A DNA stretch of 64,000 bases from positions 1 to 64,000 of the forward strand of contig JAAUSR010000010.1 in NCBI GenBank assembly GCA_012032555.1, in the 5' to 3' direction. Of the stretch, positions 29,701 to 40,500 are shown piece after piece. Under the pieces are notes generated by a model. That model had not been told where the DNA came from. It ran no database searches and worked only from the letters and a program-made list of their open reading frames with translations. This DNA is from Thioploca sp. GTDB lineage: Bacteria > Pseudomonadota > Gammaproteobacteria > Beggiatoales > Beggiatoaceae. Each line of letters opens with the position of its first letter. Within the stretch, counting starts at the first letter, position 1. Made by a program: the position numbers and the translations under genes.

Positions 29701-32160
29701 ATGCTATATCCACCCAGTTCTTTTGTCGAATTTGTTATTCTCATTTTATTATTGCTATTGACCGCAACCCTGAGCCTAGCAGTAAGTAACCGTATTTATT
29801 TACCATTTCCAGTTGTTCTCGTCTTAGTAGGAATACTACTTGCCCAATTTGAAATGGTATCACAACCATTACAAGAATTATTTTTGCATGATTGGTTTCC
29901 GCCGATTTTATTATTAATATTGTTACCAACCCTGATCTTTGCAACGGCTTTTAAATTAGATGCTCGGCCATTATGGTATACCTTATTACCTATATTGATT
30001 TTAGCAATTCTCGGTTTATTGCTGTCGATTACTTTGATGGGAATAGCGATTTGGTATTTTACCGCGATCAATTTACCGAATGCTTTATTACTCGGTACGA
30101 TTTTAAGCGCCACGGACCCGGTAGCGATCATCGCCTTATTTAAACGACTCAATGTTCCTAAACGGTTAATTATTTTAATTGAAGGCGAGAGCTTATTTAA
30201 TAATGTCGCTGCCATCATTGCAACAGCTATTATTCTTCCCATGGTGAGTGTTGGGCATTTTCCCAGTGATACACTTTGGCAAGGAGTAGAAACCTTTGCT
30301 TGGAAATTTAGCGGTGGTATTGCAGTCGGTTGGGTTGTAGCACTTCTCGTCGGCTGGTTATTGCAGCAGTTAGAAAAGAATGCCTTTGTAGAAATCTCTT
30401 TAACTATTTTATTAGTTTATGGCACTTTTTTGTTAGCTGAAGAAGGGCTAGAGGTCAGTGGTATCATGGCGGTAGCGGTAATCGGAATTACGCTGCGTAG
30501 TTGGGAACAAAGTAAAATCTCACCGATTACTCATCAATATCTGCGGCAATTTTGGAAATACTTAGCCCAAGTGGCTTATGCGATGATTTTTTTACTGACT
30601 GGGCTAAGTCTCCATCTCACTATCTGGGAAAATATAGGTTTAGTCGCTATCGTCATTGCAGCGATGTTGCTGTCACGCGCTATTGTCGTTTATGGATTAA
30701 CTACCATCATGGGTTGGTTACCTTACCAGCGACCCATTCACTGGCGTTATAGTGCGATCATGTATTGGGGTTCGTTACGCGGTGCGATTGCTCTCGCTAT
30801 GGTATTAACTTTAGATGAATTTGCCCTGGCTGATACCTTTTTAGATGTCGTGATAAGTGCGGTATTGTTTACCTTATTGATACAAGGCTTAACATTAGAT
30901 AAGCTCGTTCACGGGTTAAAATTAGATACACCTTCACTCGTTGATAAATTATCACGTATTGAAGGTAAACTGAAAGCACAACAACGGGCATTTAGTCGTA
31001 TTCCGGAATTTCAACAAGGTGGCTTATTTTCAGCACGGATTGCCGAACGCCAGTGTCGACGTTGTGAAGAAAATATTCGGGATACTCGTAACCAATTTAT
31101 TCATTTACAAAAAATAGCTGGATCCGCTGAAGAAGAACAATATTTATTATTTCTACGAATTTTTGCCCAAGAGAAAACACTTTACGATGAAATGTTTGCC
31201 AAAGGACATTTATCGGAACGTGCTTACCGCAAATTGATTTATTCTTTGGAATTACAAACTGAAGCGATCCGACATGAAGGTCAATTACCTCGGTTTACCT
31301 TACATTTTCACTGGCTAGAGCGCTTGCAAAGAACTTTGCTAAAATTTCTGGAAAATTTACCGATAACCAGACGCTGGGCAAGATATTGGAACGCTCTCCA
31401 AACCGCAAAAGATTATGAGGAAGCCTGGGGACGACACCAAGGTAACATTCATATTTTAGCCTATTTAGATGAACTTGGCCAAACTGATTCGATTCGCCCA
31501 CAGGTCATAGAAAAAATTCGCTCCCATTATCGTCGATGGCACGATTCCGCTAGAGCACGGATTGATAATACCACTGAACAATTTGCGGAATTTGTGGCCA
31601 CCATGCAAGAACAACTCGCCGAACGTTTAATTTTACATGCTGAACGCGAAGCCATCACTGAACAAGCTCAAGCGGGGTTCCTCGCTACCGGGGTTGCTCA
31701 AATTATGCTGAAAAACCTTGATACCCAAATCTATGAGCAAAGTGGAGTCAAATTGGCTGTGGCTCACTTACATCTGGATCCACTGCAGCTATTATCTAAA
31801 GTGCCAGTATTCAGAAATATTTCGCTAGAAGAGGGTAAACTGATTATGAGTTATCTCAAGACTCGGATGTTTCCCGCACGAGAAATTATCCTCAAGCCAG
31901 GCGATTCAAATGATTCTCTTTACCTCATTGTCCATGGTGTCATTAGAGTTTCGCGTTTAGAACAAGGATACGATAAAGATGTGGCAACCTTAATGGCTGG
32001 AGATTTCTTTGGTGAAGAAGCACTTTGGCAACCGATATTGCCAACAACCACTTACCGTACGGTAACACCTTGCTCTGTTTATGAACTTTGCCGTGAAGAT
32101 TTTGAAAAAGTGCAAATTCTACGTCACCCTCAAGCGGAATCTTTAAAATGTCTCCGCTGA
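29701..32160 (+). CDS. CPA1-type Na+/H+ antiporter with cyclic-nucleotide-binding domain
   Basis: About 819 residues from the ATG at 29701 (a TTG three codons earlier overlaps the kinase stop). Residues 1-410 form about 12 membrane helices with ILSATDPVAIIALF, the ion-site ND-equivalent of NhaP/NHE proteins, and GESLFNN. A long cytoplasmic helical region (about 420-690) is followed by a CAP-like cNMP domain (LSKVPVFRNISLEEGK, LKPGDSNDSLYLIVHGV, MAGDFFGEEALW, with the ribose/phosphate-binding GE-A core). The layout matches SOS1-like antiporters. It exchanges H+ for Na+ and probably responds to cAMP. Confidence 0.9.
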   Translation: MLYPPSSFVEFVILILLLLLTATLSLAVSNRIYLPFPVVLVLVGILLAQFEMVSQPLQELFLHDWFPPILLLILLPTLIFATAFKLDARPLWYTLLPILILAILGLLLSITLMGIAIWYFTAINLPNALLLGTILSATDPVAIIALFKRLNVPKRLIILIEGESLFNNVAAIIATAIILPMVSVGHFPSDTLWQGVETFAWKFSGGIAVGWVVALLVGWLLQQLEKNAFVEISLTILLVYGTFLLAEEGLEVSGIMAVAVIGITLRSWEQSKISPITHQYLRQFWKYLAQVAYAMIFLLTGLSLHLTIWENIGLVAIVIAAMLLSRAIVVYGLTTIMGWLPYQRPIHWRYSAIMYWGSLRGAIALAMVLTLDEFALADTFLDVVISAVLFTLLIQGLTLDKLVHGLKLDTPSLVDKLSRIEGKLKAQQRAFSRIPEFQQGGLFSARIAERQCRRCEENIRDTRNQFIHLQKIAGSAEEEQYLLFLRIFAQEKTLYDEMFAKGHLSERAYRKLIYSLELQTEAIRHEGQLPRFTLHFHWLERLQRTLLKFLENLPITRRWARYWNALQTAKDYEEAWGRHQGNIHILAYLDELGQTDSIRPQVIEKIRSHYRRWHDSARARIDNTTEQFAEFVATMQEQLAERLILHAEREAITEQAQAGFLATGVAQIMLKNLDTQIYEQSGVKLAVAHLHLDPLQLLSKVPVFRNISLEEGKLIMSYLKTRMFPAREIILKPGDSNDSLYLIVHGVIRVSRLEQGYDKDVATLMAGDFFGEEALWQPILPTTTYRTVTPCSVYELCREDFEKVQILRHPQAESLKCLR

Positions 32161-32360
32161 TAAACTTAAACAGCAGCTTAGAGTGAAATTTGTTATTAAC
32201 GCTCCATTAACTATCGATGATAGACCGGTTGCGCAATATCACTTTATTGAAGCTATCCCTTAGGAACACTACCAGTACTTGAATAAAATTGTCTGGTTTT
32301 GGTATACGAGAAGAAACGAATGAATTTGTTCGTTATTAAGCGGTGCTAATCGAACAATTC

Positions 32361-32958
32361 TCAGTAGAGGTGGCTCATTTTATCTTTAGAAGTATCATCA
32401 AGAATATTAAAATACCGGCGTAACTCATCGCGGTCTGTGTTACCTTGCCATTCACCGACTCGGCAGCTTATAACTACTTTACTACGACGTAATGTAGGTA
32501 AATTAATCCCTTGGATAAAATTCGCTAGCTAATACATCACGAAACGCATTGAATTTTATAAGTTTAGCTTCATCTACTGCACCAAGAAAAAAAGAGGCTT
32601 CATCTTGCGTTTTTTGCCAACGACGGTATTGTTCTCCTTCTTCCAAAGAAAGCACATTATCAATAGTTCTATTGACAAGTATTTCAATCGGAATAAAAAA
32701 GGCATATTGACCCTATTGACGAAGCGACTCAACTTGTGCTTCCATTTCCAAAGTTTTAACACTACTACTTGGTTCACCCAACAACACCACATAATGGCCT
32801 TGTAGCAACTTAGCCCAATTAAGTGGGCCATCTCCATAACGTTCAGCAATATAACTCTGTAGAGCACTTTCCTCTCGTTCTTGATTTTCTTGGAAATCAA
32901 TAAAAGTACGATCAAGTTCGATTACCCTTGATACATTGAATTTCTCGATATAATTTTG
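32361..32958 (-). pseudogene. NACHT-type NTPase relic
   Basis: Minus-strand frames, joined across a TAG and a frameshift, read VIELDRTFIDFQENQEREES, LLQGHYVVLLGEPSSSVKTL, YAFFIPIEILV, ASFFLGAVDEAKL, then in another frame LRRSKVVISCRVGEWQGN. This matches the order strand 1/Walker A (GEPGSGKT, here degraded to GEPSSSVKT), Walker B (FFLDSVDEA) and sensor (VVISCRVSDW) of a bacterial NACHT-like NTPase, a class often found in defence genes. No start, a stop after the first third, and no C-terminus: a relic. Confidence 0.72.
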
Positions 32959-33184
32959 TTATTCACCACACTAAAAAATTAGCTTACCCCGCTTGGTCAG
33001 ATAACTAAACATCTCTTAACAAATCTCTAAATCTATTTCGCATTTCTTATTTCATTCAAGCGCTTTTGAGTTATGGTTGCTAATAACCGATTCCTTTAGG
33101 TACAACAGGATTATGGCGGCTGACGTTACACTTATCTGCCCTACACTGGCTAAATAACTTAGTAATTTATGCTATATTAACTTC

Positions 33185-34252
33185 ATGCACGAACACGATC
33201 ACAGCTACAAATTGCTTTTTTCCCATGCCGCCATGGTGGAAGATTTGCTCCGTGGCTTTATACCCGAAGTGTGGGTCAAGGAACTGGATTTTACTACGTT
33301 GGAAAAAGTCAACAGCAGCTTTGTTAGCGATGATTTACGGGAACGCGAAGACGATCTGATTTGGCGGGTCCGTTGGCGCCACGAGGAGTGGTTGTATGTT
33401 TATATTCTCTTAGAGTTTCAATCGACCGTCGACTCGTTTATGGCCGTGCGAATTATGACTTACTTAGGATTGTTATACCAAGATTTAATTAAATATCAAC
33501 AATTAACCGCACGAGATTCCCTACCACCGGTTTTGCCATTAGTTCTATACAATGGTCAACCACGCTGGCATGCGGCTAAAAATATTCGAGACTTAATTCC
33601 AGTCATGCCACCGGGTTTAGAAAAATATTGCCCGCAATTGGAATATTTAGTCTTAGATGAAGGTGCTTTTAGTGATCGCGAGTTAGCACCGTTACGCAAT
33701 TTGGTAGCGGCACTGTTTCGTTTAGAACAAAGTCGGACAGTTACTGATATTCAACGAGTTTTAATCCATTTAATCGAGTGGTTACAAACACCTGAACAAG
33801 CTGGCTTACGTCGAGATTTCACGGTGTGGTTGCGACGAGTCATCTTACCAAAACGGTGGCCACAAGTGATATTCCCAGAAATTCAGGAATTACAGGAGAT
33901 GCACACAATGTTAGCTGAAACGGTACAACAATGGTATGCCGAAGCCGAAGAACAAGGAATGCAACATGGATTTCAACGGGGCATTCAACAAGGTCTTCAA
34001 CAAGGCATTCAACAAGGTCTTCAACAAGGCATTCAACAAGGCATTCAACAAGGCATTCAACAAGGTAAACAAGCCGGTCAGTTAGAAGGAGAACGGCTGT
34101 TGTTTAAGTTTCAATTACAGGCTAAATTTGGGCTACTTTCACTGCAAATCGAAAAACAACTTGATGCACTTGATGCAGAAATGCTATTCCATTGCGCCAA
34201 ACGGTTGTTGACCGCCACGACTATCGAGGAAGTTTTTACCGATTCGCCTTAA
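33185..34252 (+). CDS. Rpn/YhgA-family recombination-promoting nuclease
   Basis: 355 residues. The N-terminal DUF4351/Rpn nuclease domain has HDHSYKLLFSH at the start. The PD-(D/E)xK-type core follows: EDDLIWRVRW (metal Asp) and YVYILLEFQSTVD (Glu-x-Gln). PLVLYNG and the helical half come next. From about residue 265 a low-complexity (GIQQ/GLQQ) coil of 4-residue units is encoded by seven 12-bp DNA repeats. Rpn proteins are Mg-dependent DNases thought to promote RecA-independent recombination, often with variable C-terminal repeats. The gene lies between a NACHT relic and a TIR relic. Confidence 0.9.
   Translation: MHEHDHSYKLLFSHAAMVEDLLRGFIPEVWVKELDFTTLEKVNSSFVSDDLREREDDLIWRVRWRHEEWLYVYILLEFQSTVDSFMAVRIMTYLGLLYQDLIKYQQLTARDSLPPVLPLVLYNGQPRWHAAKNIRDLIPVMPPGLEKYCPQLEYLVLDEGAFSDRELAPLRNLVAALFRLEQSRTVTDIQRVLIHLIEWLQTPEQAGLRRDFTVWLRRVILPKRWPQVIFPEIQELQEMHTMLAETVQQWYAEAEEQGMQHGFQRGIQQGLQQGIQQGLQQGIQQGIQQGIQQGKQAGQLEGERLLFKFQLQAKFGLLSLQIEKQLDALDAEMLFHCAKRLLTATTIEEVFTDSP
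33980..34063 (+). repeat. In-frame 12-bp tandem repeats in the Rpn gene
   Basis: Seven units of GGCATTCAACAA or GGTCTTCAACAA, encoding GIQQ or GLQQ. Units are nearly identical in DNA, so copy number can change by slippage without breaking the frame. Confidence 0.95.
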
Positions 34253-34474
34253 ATTGAAGGGGTAGCCTTTTCAAATCCCCTGGCGAAATACAGGAAAAAC
34301 CAGTATAACTAGAATGGAAATTATTTTCCATTTCCGCTTTCTCGTTACAACGAGAAGTTTGGGAATGCTCGCCGGTTGGTTTGGTTATACTACAAAATAG
34401 TCAACGGAATTTCTAAGCCAGCCGAGTTTCTAGCTGGCGTTTGGTAATCAAAAGAAGTTGCACATTGAGTTAAA

Positions 34475-35659
34475 TTACTGAACTTTTTTCCACAATTGAA
34501 TTAGCTGTTGAAGTACTTCAGCTTTAGGGCGTTTGATAGTAGCAACATCTATTTTCACGACATCCTTTAATTTACTGAAAGCGCTGTCATTATCTAAAAT
34601 AGGTACTTCTAAACTTGCTGGACGAAAGAGGTATTTATCACGCGCTTCTTTTTGTGCTCTGGCACTGAGTAAAAATTTTTGAAATAGCTTCGCCGCGTTT
34701 TGTTTTTCTTCATTACTCCAAGGTGTATCTAAAATATAGTAAGGATTATCATTCCATACACTACGGGTAGGATAAACGATTTGTAGTTTACCCCAACGTC
34801 CTTCAGCAATATTGAGATTAGATAAGGCTAAGTTCTCATATGTTACTATGCCACTAAATTCAGAAGGACCACGTTGTAGCATTGTCTTTATCAAATTATT
34901 AGTACTCTCTTCTTCCGTAGACATAGCACCTTCGGTTTCTTTCAGCCAAGTAATAAATCCTTCGTTCATCACTTGTTTCACACTTAAATCTCTAAATACA
35001 TCTGCATAATCATAAGCCATTAATACTAAAGTGAGTAAGCCACTATTAGAAAGAGTAGGATTAGTATGTCCGAAATTAAAGACACCCCATTCTGGCTGGT
35101 TAGCAATCGCTGTCCAACCGGTGATTTCTGCTAATGCGGAGGCAATATTTTTGAAATTAACCTCAGTATATTTAGTAATAAAGGCACCATAACGATCTTG
35201 CCACATGACCATAACTAAAGGAGTCAGTGCCAACGGTGCATCAGAAATAATGGGATTTTTCTTATACTCCTTTTCCCAGGGTTCAACTAATAACTCTTCT
35301 ACTACACTACTTGCTGGCGACCATACCTGAATACGCTCGTCTTTTTGTAAAATTTGCTCTGCTCCTTCAATAGAGCCAATTGGAATGAGGGTAATCTTAA
35401 TTTTTTTGCCTTCTTCAGTTTTAGCAAATTCAGCTATTGCCCATTCGAACCACGGCTTTTTTTCAGTACCATAAGCGATACCAATTTCAACTGGTTTAGA
35501 AGGATTAAATACACCTGATAGATTAGCTGTTTTGGCTTTGGTTTGATCCCATAAATCACCTAAAGTACTTGTCCAATCGGCTTGCGCAATTGTAACCATG
35601 GTAAGCATACTGGTGGTTAATAACGTCACTAAGAAATTTTTTATCAAATTCAACATATT
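34475..35659 (-). CDS. Extracellular solute-binding protein (SBP type)
   Basis: About 394 residues from the ATG at 35659, preceded by AGAAGAAG; the ATG at 35695 would put charged residues before the signal. A signal peptide (LIKNFLVTLLTTSMLTMVTIAQA|D) directs it to the periplasm. The mature part has PVEIGIAYGTEKKPWFEWAI, EFAKTEEGKKIKI, GSIEGAEQIL, WSPASSVVEELL and YPTRSVWNDNPYYIL. These resemble the bacterial solute-binding type 11 fold found in ABC importers and in VWA-linked proteins. No permease or ATPase gene is adjacent, so the ligand is unknown. Confidence 0.75.
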   Translation of the reverse strand, partial: NMLNLIKNFLVTLLTTSMLTMVTIAQADWTSTLGDLWDQTKAKTANLSGVFNPSKPVEIGIAYGTEKKPWFEWAIAEFAKTEEGKKIKITLIPIGSIEGAEQILQKDERIQVWSPASSVVEELLVEPWEKEYKKNPIISDAPLALTPLVMVMWQDRYGAFITKYTEVNFKNIASALAEITGWTAIANQPEWGVFNFGHTNPTLSNSGLLTLVLMAYDYADVFRDLSVKQVMNEGFITWLKETEGAMSTEEESTNNLIKTMLQRGPSEFSGIVTYENLALSNLNIAEGRWGKLQIVYPTRSVWNDNPYYILDTPWSNEEKQNAAKLFQKFLLSARAQKEARDKYLFRPASLEVPILDNDSAFSKLKDVVKIDVATIKRPKAEVLQQLIQLWKKVQ

Positions 35660-35881
35660 ATCTTCTTCTATTAAAATTAAGAAATAAAATCCCAAAGAAT
35701 ATTAGCTCTTATTTATTACAAAATGATGACAATTAGAAATTGATCTCGCATAGTATGACATAATAGCAAAGTAGAATCCTACCAGGGAGGTTAGACGCAA
35801 CAATTCTCAATTTAAGACGATGCTATCATAATGGTTTCTACAACCGATTGAAAGCAAAGTCTGGCCATACCATTTTCTCCC

Positions 35882-37050
35882 TCAAGCCAGCCCGCTCCCT
35901 TCACCGCTGCCAGCCTCATCAACCAGCAGGGTCTTTGAAAGCCTGCCCGACAGTCGCAAGAAGGCGACCACATGAATCCCTTGAGTAAAATCGAGGTATT
36001 GTAACGTCCACAGGGCTTCAGGAAGCGCCTCGCCTGCCAGCGAAATCAATAAGGGAATAATGCGTTTGTGATACTGTAAGGCGTGCCGAAGTTCGGTTTG
36101 GCAATAGTGAGATTGCAGTGCTGCGGGTGACAGGAAATATAAAAAATTATCCGCCGTTTCAATCCCCTCTTCAATGGCCCGGGTAAAATCCGAACCTTCT
36201 TGAATATCACGGTCATGTCGCCAGGTGGTAATCGCATAACGGGCCAATAAGCGTACTACTTGAGCGCGAATGGGTTGGTCGGCGGCGTCATAACAAACAC
36301 CTGTGTCATCATATTGGAACTATTTTTCCGCGACTCACAGATAAATTTACCCTACAAATTGGTGGGTAAGCACGGCGGTTGTTCTCCGTCGAAAAACTCG
36401 GTTAACAACCAATCTTCGGCTTGTAAACGTTCTTTGCCGACTAATAAATAACGAATCAAGTATTGGTGACGTTGCCAATGCCGGGCGGCTAATAAAATTT
36501 CGGTGTGTTGGTGGACGTAAGCAGTATGACGTTCCAAGACCAGTTGCAGCCGTTCGACGATGCTAGCCAGTGAATCGATACTTTCACCACAAATTGGCAG
36601 TTCCAAAGTTGCTAAGTAATCCTGGTCTTCATGTTTATGCCAGTGGTTTTCGTAACTTTGTGCCCAAGCGGCTAATTGCTCACAATCGGCGGTTGATAAC
36701 GATTCTTTTGCATCGAGCCAATCGGTTCGACCAATTAAAGCTAAGGAGCGATTTAAAACGTCTTGAGTGGTTTGGAGATTTGGATCCGGGAGATGATGAT
36801 CGGCGTAAAAGTGTTGTAAATCGGCTTGATCGCTAGCGGATAAGGTTTGGGAAACGGTTTGGAAGATTACCATTTGATTTAAGGGAATGACCCGTTTGCC
36901 TAAAAAACGAGCATATTCCAATTCCATCAAGCAATAAGGTGAGGTTAAACAGCGTGGTGCCATAACATAGACAAAGTTATGGGCAGTTTCGATGCCATGA
37001 TTGATGCGCTTAGCATAGTCGTCGCCATCGGGAAGGTTGAGTTTATCAAA
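35882..37050 (-). pseudogene. TIR-TIR domain protein, decayed
   Basis: Frames read as one protein. First TIR, N-terminus missing (FDKLNLPDGDDYAKRINHGI, ETAHNFVYVMAPRCLTSPYC), then a helical linker (RHWQRHQYLIRYLLVGKERL), ending at an in-frame TAG (36352-36354). Read-through GKFICESRKNSSNMMTQVFV leads, after one lost base near 36302, into a second TIR (YDAADQPIRAQVVRLLARYA, TTWRHDRDIQEGSDF, SPAALQSHYCQTELRHALQY). The C-terminus stops early. TIR domains of this type are NADases used in immune effectors or conflict proteins with NTPase/WD40 tails. Several lesions make it dead. Confidence 0.85.
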
Positions 37051-37084
37051 TCAAAACTCGTAGCAAAATATTAATTTTATTTAA

Positions 37085-37321
37085 GTTTATCAAGATTTAG
37101 CGCATTTGATGCAACCCGTTAATGAGGATCATGAACTGATTAAAGTTGAGCATCCTGAGCAAAATGCTGTAGTTATAATATCTGAACATGATTATCAAGG
37201 TTTGATGGAAACGCTATATTTATTGAGTCATCCAGTCAATGCCGAAAAGTTATTACATGCCGTTGCTTAACCACCTGAAGAAGCAGTGGAATGGTCACAG
37301 CTGAAAAACCAGTTGGAATAG
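37085..37321 (+). pseudogene. YefM/Phd-type antitoxin relic
   Basis: A frame without a start reads LAHLMQPVNEDHELIKVEH, AVVIISEHDYQGLMETLYLL, SHPVNAEKLLHAVA. It then meets a TAA (37268-37270) where Gln is expected, before PPEEAVEWSQLKNQLE. NAVVI-S--DY--L-ETLYLL-SP-NA--LL is the YefM antitoxin pattern. It is 5'-truncated and carries an internal stop. Confidence 0.75.
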
Positions 37322-37329
37322 TGACGGAG

Positions 37330-37374
37330 GAGTACGTGCGTATCGTGACTTGTCGTTATCATTATCGCTGTTAA
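37330..37374 (+). pseudogene. YoeB-type toxin relic (C-terminus only)
   Basis: Directly after the antitoxin relic, a frame reads EYVRIVTCRYHYRC then TAA. The ending I-CRYHY is diagnostic of YoeB/Txe RelE-family mRNA interferases, in which the final Tyr-rich segment contributes catalysis. All earlier codons are deleted. With the antitoxin relic it marks a dead yefM-yoeB module. Confidence 0.72.
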
Positions 37375-37441
37375 GACCACGTTTTAGCTTTACTAAAGTT
37401 ACCCAACCATCACCAAGATACTTTCGAGCATCAGCCATGCG

Positions 37442-37463
37442 GGTCGGCAACAATTTGCCGACC
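37442..37463 (-). terminator. Hairpin downstream of the adhesin gene
   Basis: GGTCGGCAA and its complement around three bases form a strong stem-loop 60 bases beyond the stop of the minus-strand adhesin gene. It lacks a clear U-tract, so termination is possible but not certain. It may also be a dispersed repeat. Confidence 0.4.
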
Positions 37464-37522
37464 TACATTTATTCTGAGATAACCAATTATTTTAATATTA
37501 TGGTTTTTCCGAAGATAAGCAC

Positions 37523-40500
37523 TTATGGGATTGAAATATCAAATGTTTTTGGAGAATAAATAACTTGACCGGTCTTTAAGCGGTAGCCCCCAAAAATACG
37601 AAATTGTCCTAATGAGAAGTTAGGTAATTTGGCTTGCCAAAGTTTTAATTCATGCTGATCTTGAAGAGTAAGGGTTTGAACACTTGCCAAAGTAGCCAAA
37701 TCACCATCCCATTCTACCCAAGTATTTCCGTTGAGCATATATGTGATCGTTTGACCCGTATCAGCCACCCAAAGCGCTACACTGAATAAGTCAGCTAATT
37801 GCCCTCGGTGGGTTTGATCCGGTATGATTTGCAATCTGACGGTGATTTCGTCAGCAGAACGAAGATTTGAAGAATCAATTGGTTGATGAGTCACATCAAA
37901 TAACTCACCTCGAACAGTTACATCAACTACGTTTAATATATCGATAGTAAACGTTTTTTCTAATACTTGCTGAGTATCGGCTTGTGTACCTCGTACCACG
38001 AGGGAATAAGCAACTTGGTTCTCAAAATCCAATTCATCAGTTTTGGCAATCACAATTAAATCATTCATCAGGGTAAAACGACCCTGGGCATCTTCGATTA
38101 ATTCGTATTGGTAATGTGTTTGTTCATTACCTTTATTCCAAAGTCGACCAACAATAAAACCGTTGGGACTGTTTTCAAACACAGCGGTTTTAGTCAATTG
38201 AATGTCTTGTAATTGGCTCTGAATATCAGTAACCTCAATCGTAAAACTTTTGTCTACATAGGCACCGGTCATATCAACACTTCTTACTTGAATAGGGTAA
38301 GTTACACCATTGGCATAATTAAAATGAAAATGGTTAACTCGCAATTCGTTACCCACTATGGTGAAGTAGTTGCCAGGATTGTCTACTAATCCATAAGTAA
38401 ATTGATCTTGTTGATCGAAATCGGTAGTTGCTAACCAACCAATGATGGTATTAGGTGGACTATCTTCCATAACTGTATGATTAGATAAATAAATATCTGT
38501 GGGGGGACGATTGGAACGAATATCGAGCGTAATCACTTGACCGGCAATATTTTCACCCTGGTTAAGTTGATAGCTCAGCGTAATCTTAAGCAAGCCGGCT
38601 AAACCAATTAAGCGACCCTCATATAAATTGAATTGCATATCAGCTTGTAAAGGAATCTGGTGTGCAATCGTCACCGGAACATGCAATGCTGGTTGATCGG
38701 CTTGGATGGGTATCCAATTATAGTTTGCTATAATATCAGCAATTTGCCCAATGTGTGTCATTTGTGGTTTGAGATAGACAATGAATTTAACTCCTTCCGG
38801 CGCATCTATCGTCACATCTTTACCTACCTGCCAATCAGCGGTAATAACTTTTCCTAAAAAGGGGGATTCGTCTATATCATTAATATCAATAGTAAAAGTC
38901 TTATCAATGAAAGCACCTTGGCTATTGGTACTGCGTACCAGAATGGTATAACTGGGTGTGGTTTCAAAATCCAATTGAGCGTATTCAGCTAAATGTAATT
39001 CATCACTTCGGAGGATAAAGATGTGGCTCGCATCATCCAATAAAGTGTACTGATACGTTTCGTTTATATCCGAATCTAGAGTGGTCAATCTGCCAATAAA
39101 AGTACCACCTAAGCTGTTTTCGTCAAGGCGTTGATTGGATAAAGTTATATCCGTTGGCGGATGATTAATCGTGGGGGAGTGGTTACAATCCAGAGGATTA
39201 TCTACTAAACATGGCTCTTGATCCTTTGAGTCCGAAGTATTGTTGTCTTTAGGCACATCAGCTACTTTTTTAAAATGCGCTATACAATACCAATTCGTAT
39301 TAAGTATGAATTCAAGAGAATCATGGGTACTTTGACAATCACCTTCCCAAGCAAGAAATTGCGAACCTTGAGCAGCTGTAGCAACTAAAACCACTGAGGT
39401 TGGTTCCTTAAAGTCATGTGTACAAATCGCTTTACGGCTATCACATGCCATCTCTATCGCATCTGTGTTAAGTTGAACTTGACCCTCGCCGACAAATGAT
39501 ATTTCTAAATTGATTGGCGCTGATGAATCAGTTGATGTACAAGGTAAAGTCGTTATCGTTCGGGTAAGTACCTCTGAATCACTAGTCGCATTGGTTGCTA
39601 TTACTTGGTAATGATAATGGGTACCACAAGTTAAATCTTTATCTTGATAATGGGTGACATTAGCTAAAGTAATATAGATTACTGTCCCATCACGTTTAAT
39701 CTTAAATCCCGTTTCATTGTCACTATTGTCTACCCAACTGAGATTAACTGCGGTTGGTGAAGTCGCAATGAGCTTTAAATCACTTGGAACGAGTGGTGTC
39801 GTTGGTGTCGTGGCGCAACTTGGTGTAGTGACACTCGCGGTGAGAGCGGCTGAATCACCTGAAGCATTGGTAGCTTTAATAGTATAGTTATAAGTAGTAT
39901 TACAAGTTAATTCAGTGTCTTTATAGGTTGTTATATTAGCGGCGGTGATATGGATCAAAATACCATTGCGTTCAATTTTAAACCCGGTTTCACTATGACT
40001 CGTATCATGCCAATTAAGGATAACTTCAGTTATTGAATCAGCAACGATATTTAATTCATTTGGAGTCAGCGGTGGTTGAAGAATGGGTGGCTGAGTTGTG
40101 GTGTCATCAATAACGGGTATTTGTGGATCAGGATCAACTACAATTGGTGGAGAAGTTGGACAATCCCAAGTACTAACCATGATAGTTGCCGCTGATGATT
40201 CCCCGACGGTATTAATTGCTGTAACTGAATAAGTATAGTTGGTACCACAACTTAAATTACTGTCTTGATAAGTAATAGTATCAGCGGCTGTCGTTAACAG
40301 TAGTTCACCATCACGCGCAATTTTAAATCCCGTTTCATTGTCACTATTATCGTCCCAAGATAATTCCATAGTTTGTGTTGTTGCAATCGGTACCGCTTTT
40401 AAATTGGTTGGTGGTAAAGGTATCGTTGGGGTGACCGGTTGATTAACTGTTTGAAAACTGAACTTATAATCTCCAGATAAGTTATTCGGTGGATCAATAT

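Noticed and set aside
32574-32915. 113-codon minus frame
   Set aside because: Out of frame with the NACHT-like relic, whose frame carries recognisable motifs.
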